Shown: positions 48,774-59,098 of the stretch, in pieces
How the letters are laid out: each line of letters begins with the position of its first letter
Position numbering within the stretch: the stretch's first letter is position 1
DNA from: Saccharomycodes ludwigii
Lineage: Eukaryota; Ascomycota; Saccharomycetes; Saccharomycodales; Saccharomycodaceae
Direction: 5' to 3'
NCBI RefSeq assembly: GCF_020623625.1
Contig: NC_060200.1
Coordinates: forward strand, 496,001-560,000
Length of the DNA: 64,000 nucleotides
Position numbers and translations under genes: made by a program
The notes under the pieces: generated by a model
The model's database searches: none
What the model saw: the letters and a program-made list of their open reading frames with translations, nothing else
What the model was told of the DNA's origin: nothing

Positions 48774-50792
48774 ATGAGCAACAATAAAAAAGTCCCTTCG
48801 AATGGTCATCAATTTCCCCATTCTATACCTATGGAGGGTAGAGCATATTTATCACCTACATTATCACCAGTGTTATTTCATTTAAATACACCAGAAGATA
48901 CTGCTTTACCACCACTATTAAAATTAGATGAAAAATTGAATGGATTTGTAATTTCAGCAGTGTCGGCAGCTAATAACAATTCAACTAACAATAATACATC
49001 CATTAATAACAATTTAGCTTCAACTCAAAGTAGTCTATTTACCGACAACTCCAATGGCAATACTGTAAGTTCTGCTTCTACAACAATTAATAGCAGCAAT
49101 ATGCCCTCTGTTACCACATCCTTGTCTAAATTGACTGAAGTTACTCGTGGCAGAGGTCGCCAAAGATCATTATCCAATACGAGTGCTGGAAATGGAGAAA
49201 CCCCCTTGTCTATTTTAGCTAGAACCTCTACTTCTCCAATAAGATTAGCTGCCGCTGCTTCTACCTCTCCAATAAGAGTACCACTTACGCCAAACGATAA
49301 TATTTCTACAGTCTCAACAAATAATGGCGGCACCACTCTTAACAACCCGAGTAATATAACTAATAATAGCATTTATAATCGTAAAATGTTTACCTCTTCT
49401 GAATATATTGGTTTAAATGGTGCCACTAGTCTGATACAAAAGGCAATTGCTTTGTCTAATGCCAATTTACATCAACAAGCCTATGCTAAAGCATTGAACA
49501 ACACGACTACTACTGACACTGAATTACAGAACTTAACGGATATATTGGCGAATGCTTTAAATATTGAAGAGAGAAAAAATAATAGTAACAATTTACGTAA
49601 GAAAAAAACAAAAAGAAAAGTTAATAGACGTAAAAATAATGAGACAAAGACAAATCTCAATAACAATGCCACTGATAAAAATATGAGTGATGTGATATGT
49701 TTTGAAAAACAGTCAATGGGAATAATAAGTGAAAAAATTCCCGTTCAATTTAATAATACTATTATTGAAAATGACAAAGTGGAAAATGTTATTAATAATG
49801 AAGAGGAAGCGGATCAAGAAAACGCTAATACTAGCCTCGTTGAGAAATTTTTGGATGAAGAACAAAGAACCATTTTTTTGCACAATAACAATACGGATAT
49901 TAACGATAATAATCTCAGAAATAATGATGCTGTTCCTTCCTCTTTTACTGAAATGATTAGTGAAAACGGCTTCACTATTTCAAACGATACAAGTACTAAC
50001 AAATCAGCAAGGAGCAAAGAAAAAAAACGTTACAGTCATATATCGACCCTATCTTCTGCTACTGCTGTTCCGCCACAAAATGAAACTTGGGACGATTCAC
50101 AACAACAACAAAAGCAAACCCATGTGCTAGTTAATAATGGCAATTACGACGTCGCCTATTCTAATAGTACATGGAGTGAATTGCATCAACATGAAATGGA
50201 ATTACGTATGAAGGAGATGGAATTGCATATACAAGAACTAAGATTGACCAATGAACAGTTAAGATATGCTATTCAAGATCATAGGTTAATTCAAGATAAG
50301 CTAATCTATGAAGCATTGCATGAAACTTTACGAAGCAAGGAATATTTGCAAACTAATATGGAAAAAAAGATGAAAGCTTTAGAGAATAAGATTGAAAAAT
50401 ACAAATTAGTTATAAATAAACTGAGTTCCAATGGTGATGAGCCTAAGCTATCACAAGGAACAAAGACCGCAAACATAGAAAGCAATGAAACTGGTGTATT
50501 CCGTTTTTCCAGAATCAATTCTGCACAATTAGAGGATCTAGTTAAAAGTAACTCAGAGGATGAAACCGAAGGCAATGAACAAGGGGGAAAAGGTTATAAT
50601 TTGATTACAGAATCTTTAGATGAACCCAACCTAGTTGAAATAGCTTCATCTCCTCAAAAGGAAAAATCCCCTGTTTTACAAGATATTTCTAATAAAATAT
50701 TGCAATCGCCAAAAAAATCACCAAATAAAAAGATTAATAAAAAATCACGTTCTGGTTATAAATTGAACCTGCATATTAAATTAGAAGATTAG
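48774..50792 (+). CDS. MMR1: Probable Mmr1, mitochondrial receptor for the Myo2 motor
   Basis: At 672 residues it is larger than S. cerevisiae Mmr1 (491). Short N-terminal motifs resemble Mmr1: LSPTLSPVLFHL, LSKLTEVTRGRGRQRSLS and TSPIRLAAA/TSPIRVPLTP repeats. Residues about 455-570 form a long coiled coil (ELHQHEMELRMKEMELHIQE), and the tail is basic. Mmr1 sits on the mitochondrial outer membrane and tethers mitochondria to Myo2 for transport into the bud. PEX13 lies immediately downstream on the same strand, as MMR1-PEX13 (YLR190W-YLR191W) do in S. cerevisiae, which carries much of the weight. The middle is Asn-rich and poorly conserved. Confidence 0.75.
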   Translation: MSNNKKVPSNGHQFPHSIPMEGRAYLSPTLSPVLFHLNTPEDTALPPLLKLDEKLNGFVISAVSAANNNSTNNNTSINNNLASTQSSLFTDNSNGNTVSSASTTINSSNMPSVTTSLSKLTEVTRGRGRQRSLSNTSAGNGETPLSILARTSTSPIRLAAAASTSPIRVPLTPNDNISTVSTNNGGTTLNNPSNITNNSIYNRKMFTSSEYIGLNGATSLIQKAIALSNANLHQQAYAKALNNTTTTDTELQNLTDILANALNIEERKNNSNNLRKKKTKRKVNRRKNNETKTNLNNNATDKNMSDVICFEKQSMGIISEKIPVQFNNTIIENDKVENVINNEEEADQENANTSLVEKFLDEEQRTIFLHNNNTDINDNNLRNNDAVPSSFTEMISENGFTISNDTSTNKSARSKEKKRYSHISTLSSATAVPPQNETWDDSQQQQKQTHVLVNNGNYDVAYSNSTWSELHQHEMELRMKEMELHIQELRLTNEQLRYAIQDHRLIQDKLIYEALHETLRSKEYLQTNMEKKMKALENKIEKYKLVINKLSSNGDEPKLSQGTKTANIESNETGVFRFSRINSAQLEDLVKSNSEDETEGNEQGGKGYNLITESLDEPNLVEIASSPQKEKSPVLQDISNKILQSPKKSPNKKINKKSRSGYKLNLHIKLED

Positions 50793-52029
50793 TGATATAG
50801 TTTTGTTTTTCTCTTTTATTCCTTTTGTTTGTCATCATTGTTTTTTTTTTTTAACATATGTTTGTTTGTATTAATCATTTAACCTATTCATATAATGGTT
50901 TTGATCAAGATGAACGTAAACATATATTTATTATTATATTTTCTATACCCAATATGCCATTTATCCTTTATTCACGAAGTCAATTTAACCATCTACAAAT
51001 CTCATATATATATATATATATATATATTATTATTATTATTACTATAGCTACTATTAATACTGCATATTAAACACGTTAGTCAACTATTTAATTTTTTATA
51101 CTTTTATTTTATCAATATGAAAATTTTATGTCAAAAATATATTCATCAATATTTAGTATACATACATACAAAAAAAAAAAAAAATTTAAGCTACGAGCAG
51201 CAGGACTAAGCATTTAACCTTGTACCTAATCACAATAATTATATATTTGTAGCAACTGAAAAGAAATAAAAAGGAATTACATTTTTTAAAGCAACAAAGT
51301 TATCATTCATTACTATTATCACTAAAAAAAAAAAATAAAAAAAATACATCCACTTTTAAATATATTGTTACTATTACAAAAGAAAACGAGATTTATTAAA
51401 ATTAAAATACAGCATGAAATACAAAGAATGATAACTAATGTGTTGACATTCAAGAATTATTAGGTTACTTATATTTTACTAGAATCAAATTGACTATTTA
51501 TTTTAAGATTACTATTACAATAAAGGCAATAATATTTCCAAGGGTTGTTGCTGACAAAGTGTATATTAAAACATTATAATAGTAAACTTTTAAAGAATTT
51601 ATTTAAACAGGTGGAAAGCTTTAATGTACATTTATTAGTAAGTTTTTTTTTTTTTTTTTTGTTGTTGTTGTTGTTGTTGTTGTTGACAATAACACTAGTC
51701 GATGAAGAGCCTTCTATGCTACTTCCAATATTTTTTAATATCTTATTTATGCAATTATTATATGTTTTAGTACAACATTAAAGTCATTAACTGATTTTCA
51801 GATTTTATTTTTGATGCTGAAGCCTTTTAAAAAAATTTTTTTTTAGTTTTTTTTTTTTTTTTTTTTTTACACAGAAAAATTGATTTAAATAAAAGCTGAT
51901 ACAAAAGTGGGCAATTTAATAATGCCCAATTAATAACTCAAACATACTATATTATAACTCAAACATATTTAAATCAATAACTATAACCAGATCATTACTA
52001 TTGAGACTAATATAATAGTAACAACAGAA
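50793..52029. other. Intergenic region MMR1 to PEX13
   Basis: This 1.24 kb tandem gap holds a TA dinucleotide run (about 51005-51027), A tracts, a T tract with a GTT trinucleotide array (51643-51684), and a T tract near 51848-51869. No supported gene is present. Confidence 0.5.
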
Positions 52030-53154
52030 ATGTCTAGCAAAATTAAACCAAAGCCATGGGAAGTAAATAATGTGTCATCACATATAATAGACGATGCTGC
52101 CAAAAACATGGGTACCAATCCAAATTCTGTCCAAAAAAAAAATGATATTGATGATAATGTTAACGGCGAAAAGATACCACCTGAACCTGTGGCACGACCT
52201 GATATTTTGGAGCCAACAGCAGATATTTACGGAAACAGCTACGGTAATAATAACAGTATGCTGAGTCATCGTAATTATGGCGGTGGATTGTATAACAATG
52301 GGTTATACGGAGGTGCAGGAATGTATGGGGGAGTAGGAGGTTTATATGGTTCCAGTATGTATGGTGGAGGCGGGCTGTACGGTTCTGGTATGTATGGGGG
52401 AGGGCTATATGGAAATAACAATGTTAGTGGTAATGGATTAATGGGAGAAGGAACGCAAAGTGCATTTCAATTAATCGAAGCCATGATATATGCAATAACT
52501 GGTTTTGCACAAATGCTAGAAGCAACATATATGGCCACACATTCTTCCTTTTTTACAATGGTTTCTGTAGCGGAACAGTTGAGTGGATTAAAAGATATGG
52601 CTATTGGATTAATTAATAGTGGCATTTTAGATTTTATAAGGATAACCAAAAAAGTGTTATACATGGTTAGCGGTGGCAAATTAGGTAAAATGACATCCTC
52701 CGGCAATTCGAAGAATCTTGTGGATAAAAATACCTCCTCTAAAAAGAAACCGAAAATGTCATTAAAACCGTTACTCATGTTTTTAGCAATAGTTATTGGG
52801 TTTCCATATTTATTAAACAAATATATTAGTAGGATGGCAAATAAGAAAGTTAATTATTTAGCTTCTAATGAAGACCAAAATACTAATGTAATTAATCCAG
52901 AAAATTTAGAATTCGCCAAAGCATTATACGATTTTGTACCTGAAAACTCCAAATTTGAAGCACCTTTGAAAACAGGGGAATTAATGGCTATTTTGTCTAA
53001 GAAAGATGCAATGGGAAATGACTCCAGTTGGTGGAGAGTTAGAACAAGAGGTGGAAAAGTTGGCTATGTGCCAAACAATTATATTCAACTATTAGAAAGA
53101 AAAACTGACACAAATAGTGTTATAAGTAAGAATGATAATAAAACGGAAAAATAA
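52030..53154 (+). CDS. PEX13: Peroxisomal import docking protein Pex13
   Basis: At 374 residues (S. cerevisiae Pex13 386) it begins KPKPWEV and has a Gly/Tyr-rich region at about 75-140 (repeats of LYGG, MYGGG) that forms a phase-like import conduit in Pex13. Two hydrophobic segments follow (about 150-180 and 240-258). A C-terminal SH3 domain spans about 295-357: ALYDFVPE, SSWWRVRTRGGKVGYVP, NNYIQLLE. It is a peroxisomal membrane docking factor that binds Pex5, Pex7 and the Pex14 PxxP motif. Confidence 0.96.
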   Translation: MSSKIKPKPWEVNNVSSHIIDDAAKNMGTNPNSVQKKNDIDDNVNGEKIPPEPVARPDILEPTADIYGNSYGNNNSMLSHRNYGGGLYNNGLYGGAGMYGGVGGLYGSSMYGGGGLYGSGMYGGGLYGNNNVSGNGLMGEGTQSAFQLIEAMIYAITGFAQMLEATYMATHSSFFTMVSVAEQLSGLKDMAIGLINSGILDFIRITKKVLYMVSGGKLGKMTSSGNSKNLVDKNTSSKKKPKMSLKPLLMFLAIVIGFPYLLNKYISRMANKKVNYLASNEDQNTNVINPENLEFAKALYDFVPENSKFEAPLKTGELMAILSKKDAMGNDSSWWRVRTRGGKVGYVPNNYIQLLERKTDTNSVISKNDNKTEK

Positions 53155-53263
53155 AATGACTGTTTAAAAACTATATACTATATATGTTTTTTAAGAAAGA
53201 GAAGGGGACAACTGAGAAATATAGAAAATTGATATATATATATATATGTATATGTATACTTAA

Positions 53264-53704
53264 TTAATTCAAATTATTTTTTGCCCTTTGTTTGAGTTGT
53301 TCACCTTTGTCTTGTAGATCTTCTAATTTGGATTCTCCCCTTTTCTTCAAATCTTCAGCAGTCTCCTTACCTTTTGCTTGCAGTTCATTACTTTGCTCTT
53401 TGACTTTACCAGTTAATTTATCAACAATTTTTCCTGGGTTGTGCTTTAAAGTATTGGTAACTTCTTCAGCCTTTTCTATTGCATGAGCAGCAGCTTTACC
53501 TGTTTTTTTGTTTAAATCATTCAAAACTGACTTGGCTTTAGAAGTGGCAGAATAATAGTTCTTGGTGGTACCAGTGACATTGGTAAAAGTAGTTCTCTGA
53601 GAGTAGTATCTTGGAATACCAAATAGAAGCGGGACGTAATTAGCTTGAAAGATTAATGCAGCCCTTGGACAAATTGACGATGCAGATGAAATGGCTTTGA
53701 ACAT
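53264..53704 (-). CDS. Small mitochondrial-type protein with LEA-like 11-residue repeats
   Basis: I do not recognise an S. cerevisiae orthologue for this 146-residue protein. Residues 1-35 look like a mitochondrial presequence (Ala/Ser/Arg-rich, no acidic residues, then RYYSQR). Residues 50-146 are strongly amphipathic, Lys/Glu-rich helix with no hydrophobic core. Residues 111-143 read as three consecutive 11-residue units beginning KGKETAEDL, RGESKLEDL and KGEQLKQRA, the pattern of group-3 LEA desiccation proteins and apolipoprotein-like lipid-binding helices. It is convergent with PEX13 and upstream of DLD1 in the minus direction. A protective or membrane-coating matrix protein is an inference only. 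Confidence 0.7.
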   Translation of the reverse strand: MFKAISSASSICPRAALIFQANYVPLLFGIPRYYSQRTTFTNVTGTTKNYYSATSKAKSVLNDLNKKTGKAAAHAIEKAEEVTNTLKHNPGKIVDKLTGKVKEQSNELQAKGKETAEDLKKRGESKLEDLQDKGEQLKQRAKNNLN

Positions 53705-53726
53705 AATGGTTGTAAGTATTGATAAT

Positions 53727-53761
<35 letters not shown>

Positions 53762-54601
53762 AACTTACTGGATTGATTGAAAAATTAAATTTACTGGCGC
53801 TTGAATTAAAATAGACAGTGTAAATAACCCGTTGGTGCGATATCCATGTTATGATATTTAGGAAAAGGAAAAGGAAAAGAAGAAGAAGAAAGGACAACAA
53901 AAAATATCAAATGAGTTGATTCAGTATTTAAATTGTATTTTTAGTTCCTTTTAAATGTTTTTTTTTTTTCACCTTTTTTTTTAAAAAAAAAAAAAAAAAA
54001 AAAATTGACATTATTCCAAGACAATGATTATATAATATTATTGATGGTAAATAAGAGCGAAACTAGTATGCCTCTTAGAACCATAGATATGTCTTTTCTT
54101 AGTATTGCATTAAATGACCCTTTAAAAAGAATAAAAAAAGAAATTAAACTATATGCACACGTAATTAAGCATTTATAAATACATAATTTAAGGGGTGATG
54201 CATTATGCATCATCAAATATAGTATTATTGCTTTTACCAGGAATATGGTAATAAATTGGCAAGTTCATGACATCATTTTAATATTATTCCTAATTTCCTA
54301 ATTCAATGATCATCCCTAAAATCTTTTATTGCTGCTTAAGGATGTGCCAATGCATATATAGCCTTATATCTGAATTGTAAAGATCAACGTGAGATACAAA
54401 TAAACAATTATAAAAAAAAAAAAGCCTTAATTCATTTTACATTTTTTACTTTTAATCAAGTTGTTATAATAGACACAATAATTAATAAGAATATAACATA
54501 TATATATATATATATATATATATAAATTGAATATATTTAATAGCAGATAGGGAAAAAAAAAAGAAAAAAAAAAAGGAAAAAAATACAACCAACAAGAGTA
54601 A
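53705..54601. other. Promoter of the LEA-like gene and DLD1 3' flank
   Basis: T31 tract at about 53731-53760, an A tract near 53983-54003, a 17-nt perfect palindrome at 54196-54212, and a TA dinucleotide run (54499-54525). The 54020-54400 stretch is less repetitive than most gaps here, but no gene or RNA fold is identified. Confidence 0.45.
54196..54212. repeat. 17-nt perfect palindrome
   Basis: TGATGCAT, a central T, then ATGCATCA: an 8-bp perfect inverted repeat in the DLD1 3' flank. Confidence 0.8.
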
Positions 54602-56368
54602 TTAATGCTCATGATCATTTGGATCAATTTTGAAAATTTTGTCGGGATTTAAAATTCTTTGTGGATCCAAAGACAACTTAATTTGTCTCATTAAGTTTAC
54701 AGGTGCATCACCCAACTCTTCTAATAAATATTGTCTTTTACCTAAACCTATACCATGTTCACCTGTACAGGTACCTTCATTATCAATAGCTCGCTTAACC
54801 ATGTTGTCTACTAATTTTTCAGCGATAGGTTTTTGAGTTTCATCATAACAAATAAAAGCATGAAAATTACCATCACCAGCATGACCAACTATAGTACTTA
54901 TCAAGCCGGATGATTCCATTTCTTTTTTAGTTTCATCAATGACAGAGGCAAACTTGGAAATTGGGACAGCAACATCGGTGGTCCACAAATTAACCTTAGG
55001 ATTCAATTTTTTGCCGGCATCCAAAGTGGACCAAAGGGCGACTTTACGCGCTTCCCATAATTCCAATTTTTCATCATCATTTTTAGCAAATTCAAACTTA
55101 ATAGCTTTGTTTGCAGAAGCGATTTTCTCTAGCATTGACACTTGCTTTTTAATGTCATCGTCATCCTGGCCACCAACTTTAAAAAACAAAGTTGGCTGTT
55201 CCAACCAAGTTCTCGAGGTAGACCCTGTTTGATTAATAACTTTCATCATTTTGTCATCCAACAATTCCATAGCGTTTAACTGCAACCCCTCACCGACAAT
55301 AGTGGAAACACAATCAGCAGCCAAAGCGATGGAAGGGAATGGAATAACAGCAACTGTTTCATGTTTAGGCATGACATGACATTTAATAGTAGCTTCTGTG
55401 ACAACACCCAAGGTGCCCTCGCTGCCAATAAATAGACCAGTCAAATTATAGCCTGCACTGGATTTTCTGGGTCTCTGTCTAGTTTTGATTATAGAGCCAT
55501 CAGCTAGAACAACAGTTAAATTAACGACATTTTCCTTCATTGTACCATATCTATTGGCATTGGTGCCACTACATGAATTGGCAATACACCCACCGATTTC
55601 AGCGCCTGGACCTGGATCACAGCCAAACAACAAACCGTGGTCATTCAAGTAGGAATTCAAATCTTCCCATGGAACACCAGCCTCAACAACCACATCCAAA
55701 TCTTTTTGATGTAATTCCAAGATATTATTCATATACCTGGAAAAATCCAAAACAACAGTGCGTTTACCTCTTGTGGAGACAAAGTGTCCTTCTAATGATG
55801 TACCTCCAGAAAAGGGGACCACTGGGACGGAATAATTGTTGCAAATTTGTAGGATTTGAGAAACCTGTTCTGTGTTGTGAGGGTATAGAATAATTTGTGG
55901 TCTTTGTTCCTTTGTGGCATGGTGCGATGTAAAATAGGTGTCGGAATGCGAATCTATTTCTTCTGGTGAAATACTAAAATTATCTGGATTTTCACCAAGA
56001 ACAGCCTTTAGTCTGGCTATGACTTCAGTTTCTTCATTTGGATCATCACAATATTTTGGCGGAGATAATTCGTCTAGTGGCATTACAGATTGGTAATTTG
56101 CGTCATCATCGTCATCAAAAAGTCCTAAGAAATAACATGTACCCAAAGATAAACCAGTGCCAATCAAAACACCAGGGATCAAAGAAGTTAAGATATTTGA
56201 GTTATTTGGGGAAGCTTTAGATGAAGTTGAATAATTGCAATTGCCAACTATACGGTTTTTCAATAATAACGCTGTTGGACTAGCATTTTGAAAATGTATA
56301 TTTTTTCGTTGTTTTGATAAAAAACTAATTCGTTTATTTGTTGTATTTTTGAGTATAGATCTAAGCAT
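54602..56368 (-). CDS. DLD1: D-lactate ferricytochrome c oxidoreductase, mitochondrial
   Basis: The 588-residue protein (S. cerevisiae Dld1 587) starts with a basic presequence (MLRSILKNTTNKRISFLSK) followed by a transmembrane helix at about 62-83 that anchors it in the inner membrane. The FAD-binding PCMH domain (about 150-330) includes PFSGGTSLEGH and CDPGPGAEIGGCIANSC. The C-terminal FAD-oxidase domain has VGHAGDGNFHAF and the conserved CTGEHGIGLGKRQYL. It oxidises D-lactate to pyruvate and passes electrons to cytochrome c. The short C-terminal tail ends DPNDHEH. In S. cerevisiae DLD1 neighbours PAR32 and GLT1, as here with HCR1 interleaved. Confidence 0.97.
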   Translation of the reverse strand: MLRSILKNTTNKRISFLSKQRKNIHFQNASPTALLLKNRIVGNCNYSTSSKASPNNSNILTSLIPGVLIGTGLSLGTCYFLGLFDDDDDANYQSVMPLDELSPPKYCDDPNEETEVIARLKAVLGENPDNFSISPEEIDSHSDTYFTSHHATKEQRPQIILYPHNTEQVSQILQICNNYSVPVVPFSGGTSLEGHFVSTRGKRTVVLDFSRYMNNILELHQKDLDVVVEAGVPWEDLNSYLNDHGLLFGCDPGPGAEIGGCIANSCSGTNANRYGTMKENVVNLTVVLADGSIIKTRQRPRKSSAGYNLTGLFIGSEGTLGVVTEATIKCHVMPKHETVAVIPFPSIALAADCVSTIVGEGLQLNAMELLDDKMMKVINQTGSTSRTWLEQPTLFFKVGGQDDDDIKKQVSMLEKIASANKAIKFEFAKNDDEKLELWEARKVALWSTLDAGKKLNPKVNLWTTDVAVPISKFASVIDETKKEMESSGLISTIVGHAGDGNFHAFICYDETQKPIAEKLVDNMVKRAIDNEGTCTGEHGIGLGKRQYLLEELGDAPVNLMRQIKLSLDPQRILNPDKIFKIDPNDHEH

Positions 56369-56375
56369 AGTAGTC

Positions 56376-56412
<37 letters not shown>

Positions 56413-57360
56413 CTTAATATGAATGTGGTTCTGGATATTACTGTTTTTGTCAGTATTAAAAAGGGGGCAAGTTAATATGAAAAAACAATTCTTTGAAAAT
56501 CAGAGATCGAGATCATTTACATACATAGGATACATCTATATATATATATATATATAATCAAAAATAAAAGAAAAATTATAGATGTAGAAGTCCTTTTTAT
56601 TCTTCCACTTGACCAAACATCCGATTATACCCACACCAGAATTGTTACAGTGTCAACTTTGTGGAGGAAGAAGGATCACCAATCAAAAAATGTATGCAGA
56701 AAAGGACCAATTTTATCTTTAATCTCCGTTATTTACTTCTTTTTCTTTCTTCCATTTTTGTTGTTGTTGTTTTGAATGAGATTTTGGATTGGTCCCACCC
56801 ACCCACGCTTTTTCTTTTTTTTGCTTTTAATTTAGTCTTTTTTGGCAATTCCGTTCCGTTTCCCGTAAGTACACGACCCACGCAAAACCAACTTTTAAAA
56901 AAAAAACAAATGAAAAAGTTGTGGAATTTAAGCACACGCTCACTTTTTTTTTTTTTTTTTTTTCTTTTTTTTTTCTTTTTCTTTTTCTTTTCTTTTTTTT
57001 CGGTATTGATGAAAGGAAAAAAGCATAAGTCCGAGATTCCATTTTATACGCATCCTTTTTTTAAAGCACATGTCAAATATTATTTTCTCATCTTACACTT
57101 TTAATAACTAAGCATTCATACACAATTTATTTTTGCCTTTACCAGAAATTATAATTTGCTAACAGAAAGTAAGTATAAATGGTATATACTATCACATTTA
57201 ATTTCTAATATCTGATATCCCAATATTTAATGAACAACTCTCTGTTATTTATAGAAATATTAAAAAAAAAAAAAGATTCTACAATATGTGAAACAGGCAT
57301 ATTATATAAAAGTGCAATATACAACTAAAAAAAAAAAAAATTAAAAAAAATAACGTATAT
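56369..57360. other. DLD1 promoter and HCR1 3' flank
   Basis: A T30 tract (56383-56412) sits directly upstream of the DLD1 start. A TA run is near 56537-56556, and two further T/A tracts follow. The 147-codon open frame at 56661-57104 is low complexity (Phe runs) with no family resemblance, so I do not call it. Confidence 0.5.
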
Positions 57361-58191
57361 TCACATGAAATCATCATCACCAAAATCACCATAATCATCA
57401 AATTGATCCACTACAATATCATTTTCCTTCTTAAAAGCACCACCCAAATTGGCGTTCCCAGCTTTCGCCTTCTTTTTACCAGCACCACCGGTAGCAGTGC
57501 CACCTTTAACTTTAGCCAACCTAGCTTGTCTTTCTTGTCTTTCCTTTTCTTTGATAACAACATTCAAAGTGGCAACAGCCTGTCTAATATTCTCGATGCT
57601 CATTGGTTTAGAAATATCCCTGATCAAATCAACAGTTAAATGAGAAGAATAATATAGTGGAGATTTTTGATTCATTGATGTAATTGCTTTACTCAAAGAT
57701 TTTCTTAGGTTATCAAAATCTTGCTTAGTTTCAGCTTGAGCAAATAAAGGATGTGATTCAATGGGGGTATCTTTAGTAAAACCAGCAGGTTTCAACAGTA
57801 AAGAATCTTGTTCTGCTTTTAATCTTGCTGCCCTAGCCTTTGGATGTTCGTCGGTTATACCTAAACCACCAAACAAATCAGCAGCATTATTTAAATCGCT
57901 TTCTATTTCTGCCTTTTTTAACAACTCTTTACGTGTTTTTTCATCTAGAGTATCGATTTCTAATAAGACTTTATCATTTCCGTTTTTGGTGGTATTTTTT
58001 TTTTTGTTGTTCGTTTGAGTCTGTTTAGCGGCAGGTTTTGTTTTTGGTTTTTCTTCAGCATCCCATGACTCTAATATTTCAGCATCGTCGTCATTACCAG
58101 CAGTAGTAAATTCATCATCCCACGATTCCAGGATTGGTTTGTCGTTATCTTTAATAACAGGAACTTCAAAATCGTCGTTATCCCAAGACAT
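57361..58191 (-). CDS. HCR1: eIF3j subunit Hcr1
   Basis: At 276 residues (S. cerevisiae Hcr1 265) it has the eIF3j layout. An acidic N-terminus has repeated SWDDE/SWDAEE motifs (MSWDNDDFEVPV; LESWDDEF; LESWDAEEK) that bind the eIF3b RRM. A Lys/Asn-rich linker and a helical core at about 115-225 (SKAITSMNQKSPLYYSSHL) follow, and the C-terminus ends DDYGDFGDDDFM. Hcr1 promotes start-site recognition and, with Rli1, ribosome recycling and stop-codon control. PEX13 and HCR1 are neighbours in S. cerevisiae; here a small gene and DLD1 lie between. Confidence 0.96.
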   Translation of the reverse strand: MSWDNDDFEVPVIKDNDKPILESWDDEFTTAGNDDDAEILESWDAEEKPKTKPAAKQTQTNNKKKNTTKNGNDKVLLEIDTLDEKTRKELLKKAEIESDLNNAADLFGGLGITDEHPKARAARLKAEQDSLLLKPAGFTKDTPIESHPLFAQAETKQDFDNLRKSLSKAITSMNQKSPLYYSSHLTVDLIRDISKPMSIENIRQAVATLNVVIKEKERQERQARLAKVKGGTATGGAGKKKAKAGNANLGGAFKKENDIVVDQFDDYGDFGDDDFM

Positions 58192-58612
58192 TTTATAGTT
58201 TTATCTAGTTTGGCTATGCTTTTTTTTTTTTTTTTTTAGTTTTTCAGGATTGGAGAAACTAAAAAGGTGCAAATTAAAAAAAAAAAAAAAACATGTCCAA
58301 TAAATGTAAAAAAATGTTATATTTGAAAGAAAAAGAAAGAAAGAAAGAAGGAAAGAAAAAAAAAAAAATTCTCTGATAATATTTTTAGTCGTTTGGTACG
58401 AAACATGGTTAATTATTGGTAGTTTGCAATGGGCCGAAGGATAGTCGGAAACATTTGAAAAGCATTAAGTGGCTTTATATATTGTGGGTGTGGATTGTGT
58501 GCGGGGGGTTACAGAGAGAAAAGTGTGTGAAAGTTTTATTATTTGAAAAACAAATGAATGTTAGCATTGTATTTTTGTACGGCATTGCCAATTGAAATAA
58601 AAAATAAAAAAA

Positions 58613-58619
58613 CGGGTAA
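58613..58619 (+). promoter_or_regulatory. Reb1 site
   Basis: CGGGTAA, exact Reb1 core, roughly midway in the HCR1/PAR32 divergent promoter. Confidence 0.45.
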
Positions 58620-58817
58620 AGATCAACAAAGACAATAATATCCAAAATTGAAAGGCATTGAAAAGTTGGTAATTGTCATACAAAACATAATCATCATTTT
58701 TGTTATTTCTGTCATTCTTTTATTTTTCATTTTTCGCAACGAAGGAAAAAAAAAAGGGTGAAAACACATATATAATTTTTATTTCACACCGTTATTATAA
58801 ATAAAATGATTCTGCCT

Positions 58818-58824
58818 TGACTCA
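58818..58824. promoter_or_regulatory. Gcn4 site upstream of PAR32
   Basis: TGACTCA is a perfect Gcn4 consensus, 275 bp upstream of the PAR32 ATG. It would link this nitrogen-signalling gene to amino-acid control (inference). Confidence 0.5.
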
Positions 58825-59053
58825 CAAGTTTAATTTACTTTTCCTTCGGTCAAACTAAATTCGAACATCTTTAATTTTAAAACTTATTTAATTTTTCTTT
58901 TTTTTTTTAATTCAGCATTGTGTATGATTCATCTTATAAAAATCTTTCTTAGAATTATGATTGAAAAAACAAAACCTATATATATATATACATGCATACG
59001 AAGTTCTGATTGCAGAAAAATAAAAGTGCAAAAAATAATTCCTTCTGTTAAAC

Positions 59054-59087
<34 letters not shown>

Positions 59088-59098
59088 CATCAATACTC

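Larger units (their letters stand above)
58192..59098. other. Divergent promoter region HCR1 / PAR32
   Basis: Holds GAAA purine repeats (58328-58358), a GT-rich stretch near 58485-58510 resembling a degenerate Rap1 site, a Reb1 consensus (58613), a Gcn4 consensus (58818) and an A27 tract (about 59056-59079) before PAR32. Confidence 0.55.

Noticed and set aside
56661-57104. 147-codon open frame upstream of DLD1
   Set aside because: More than a quarter is Phe from T tracts; no conserved features.
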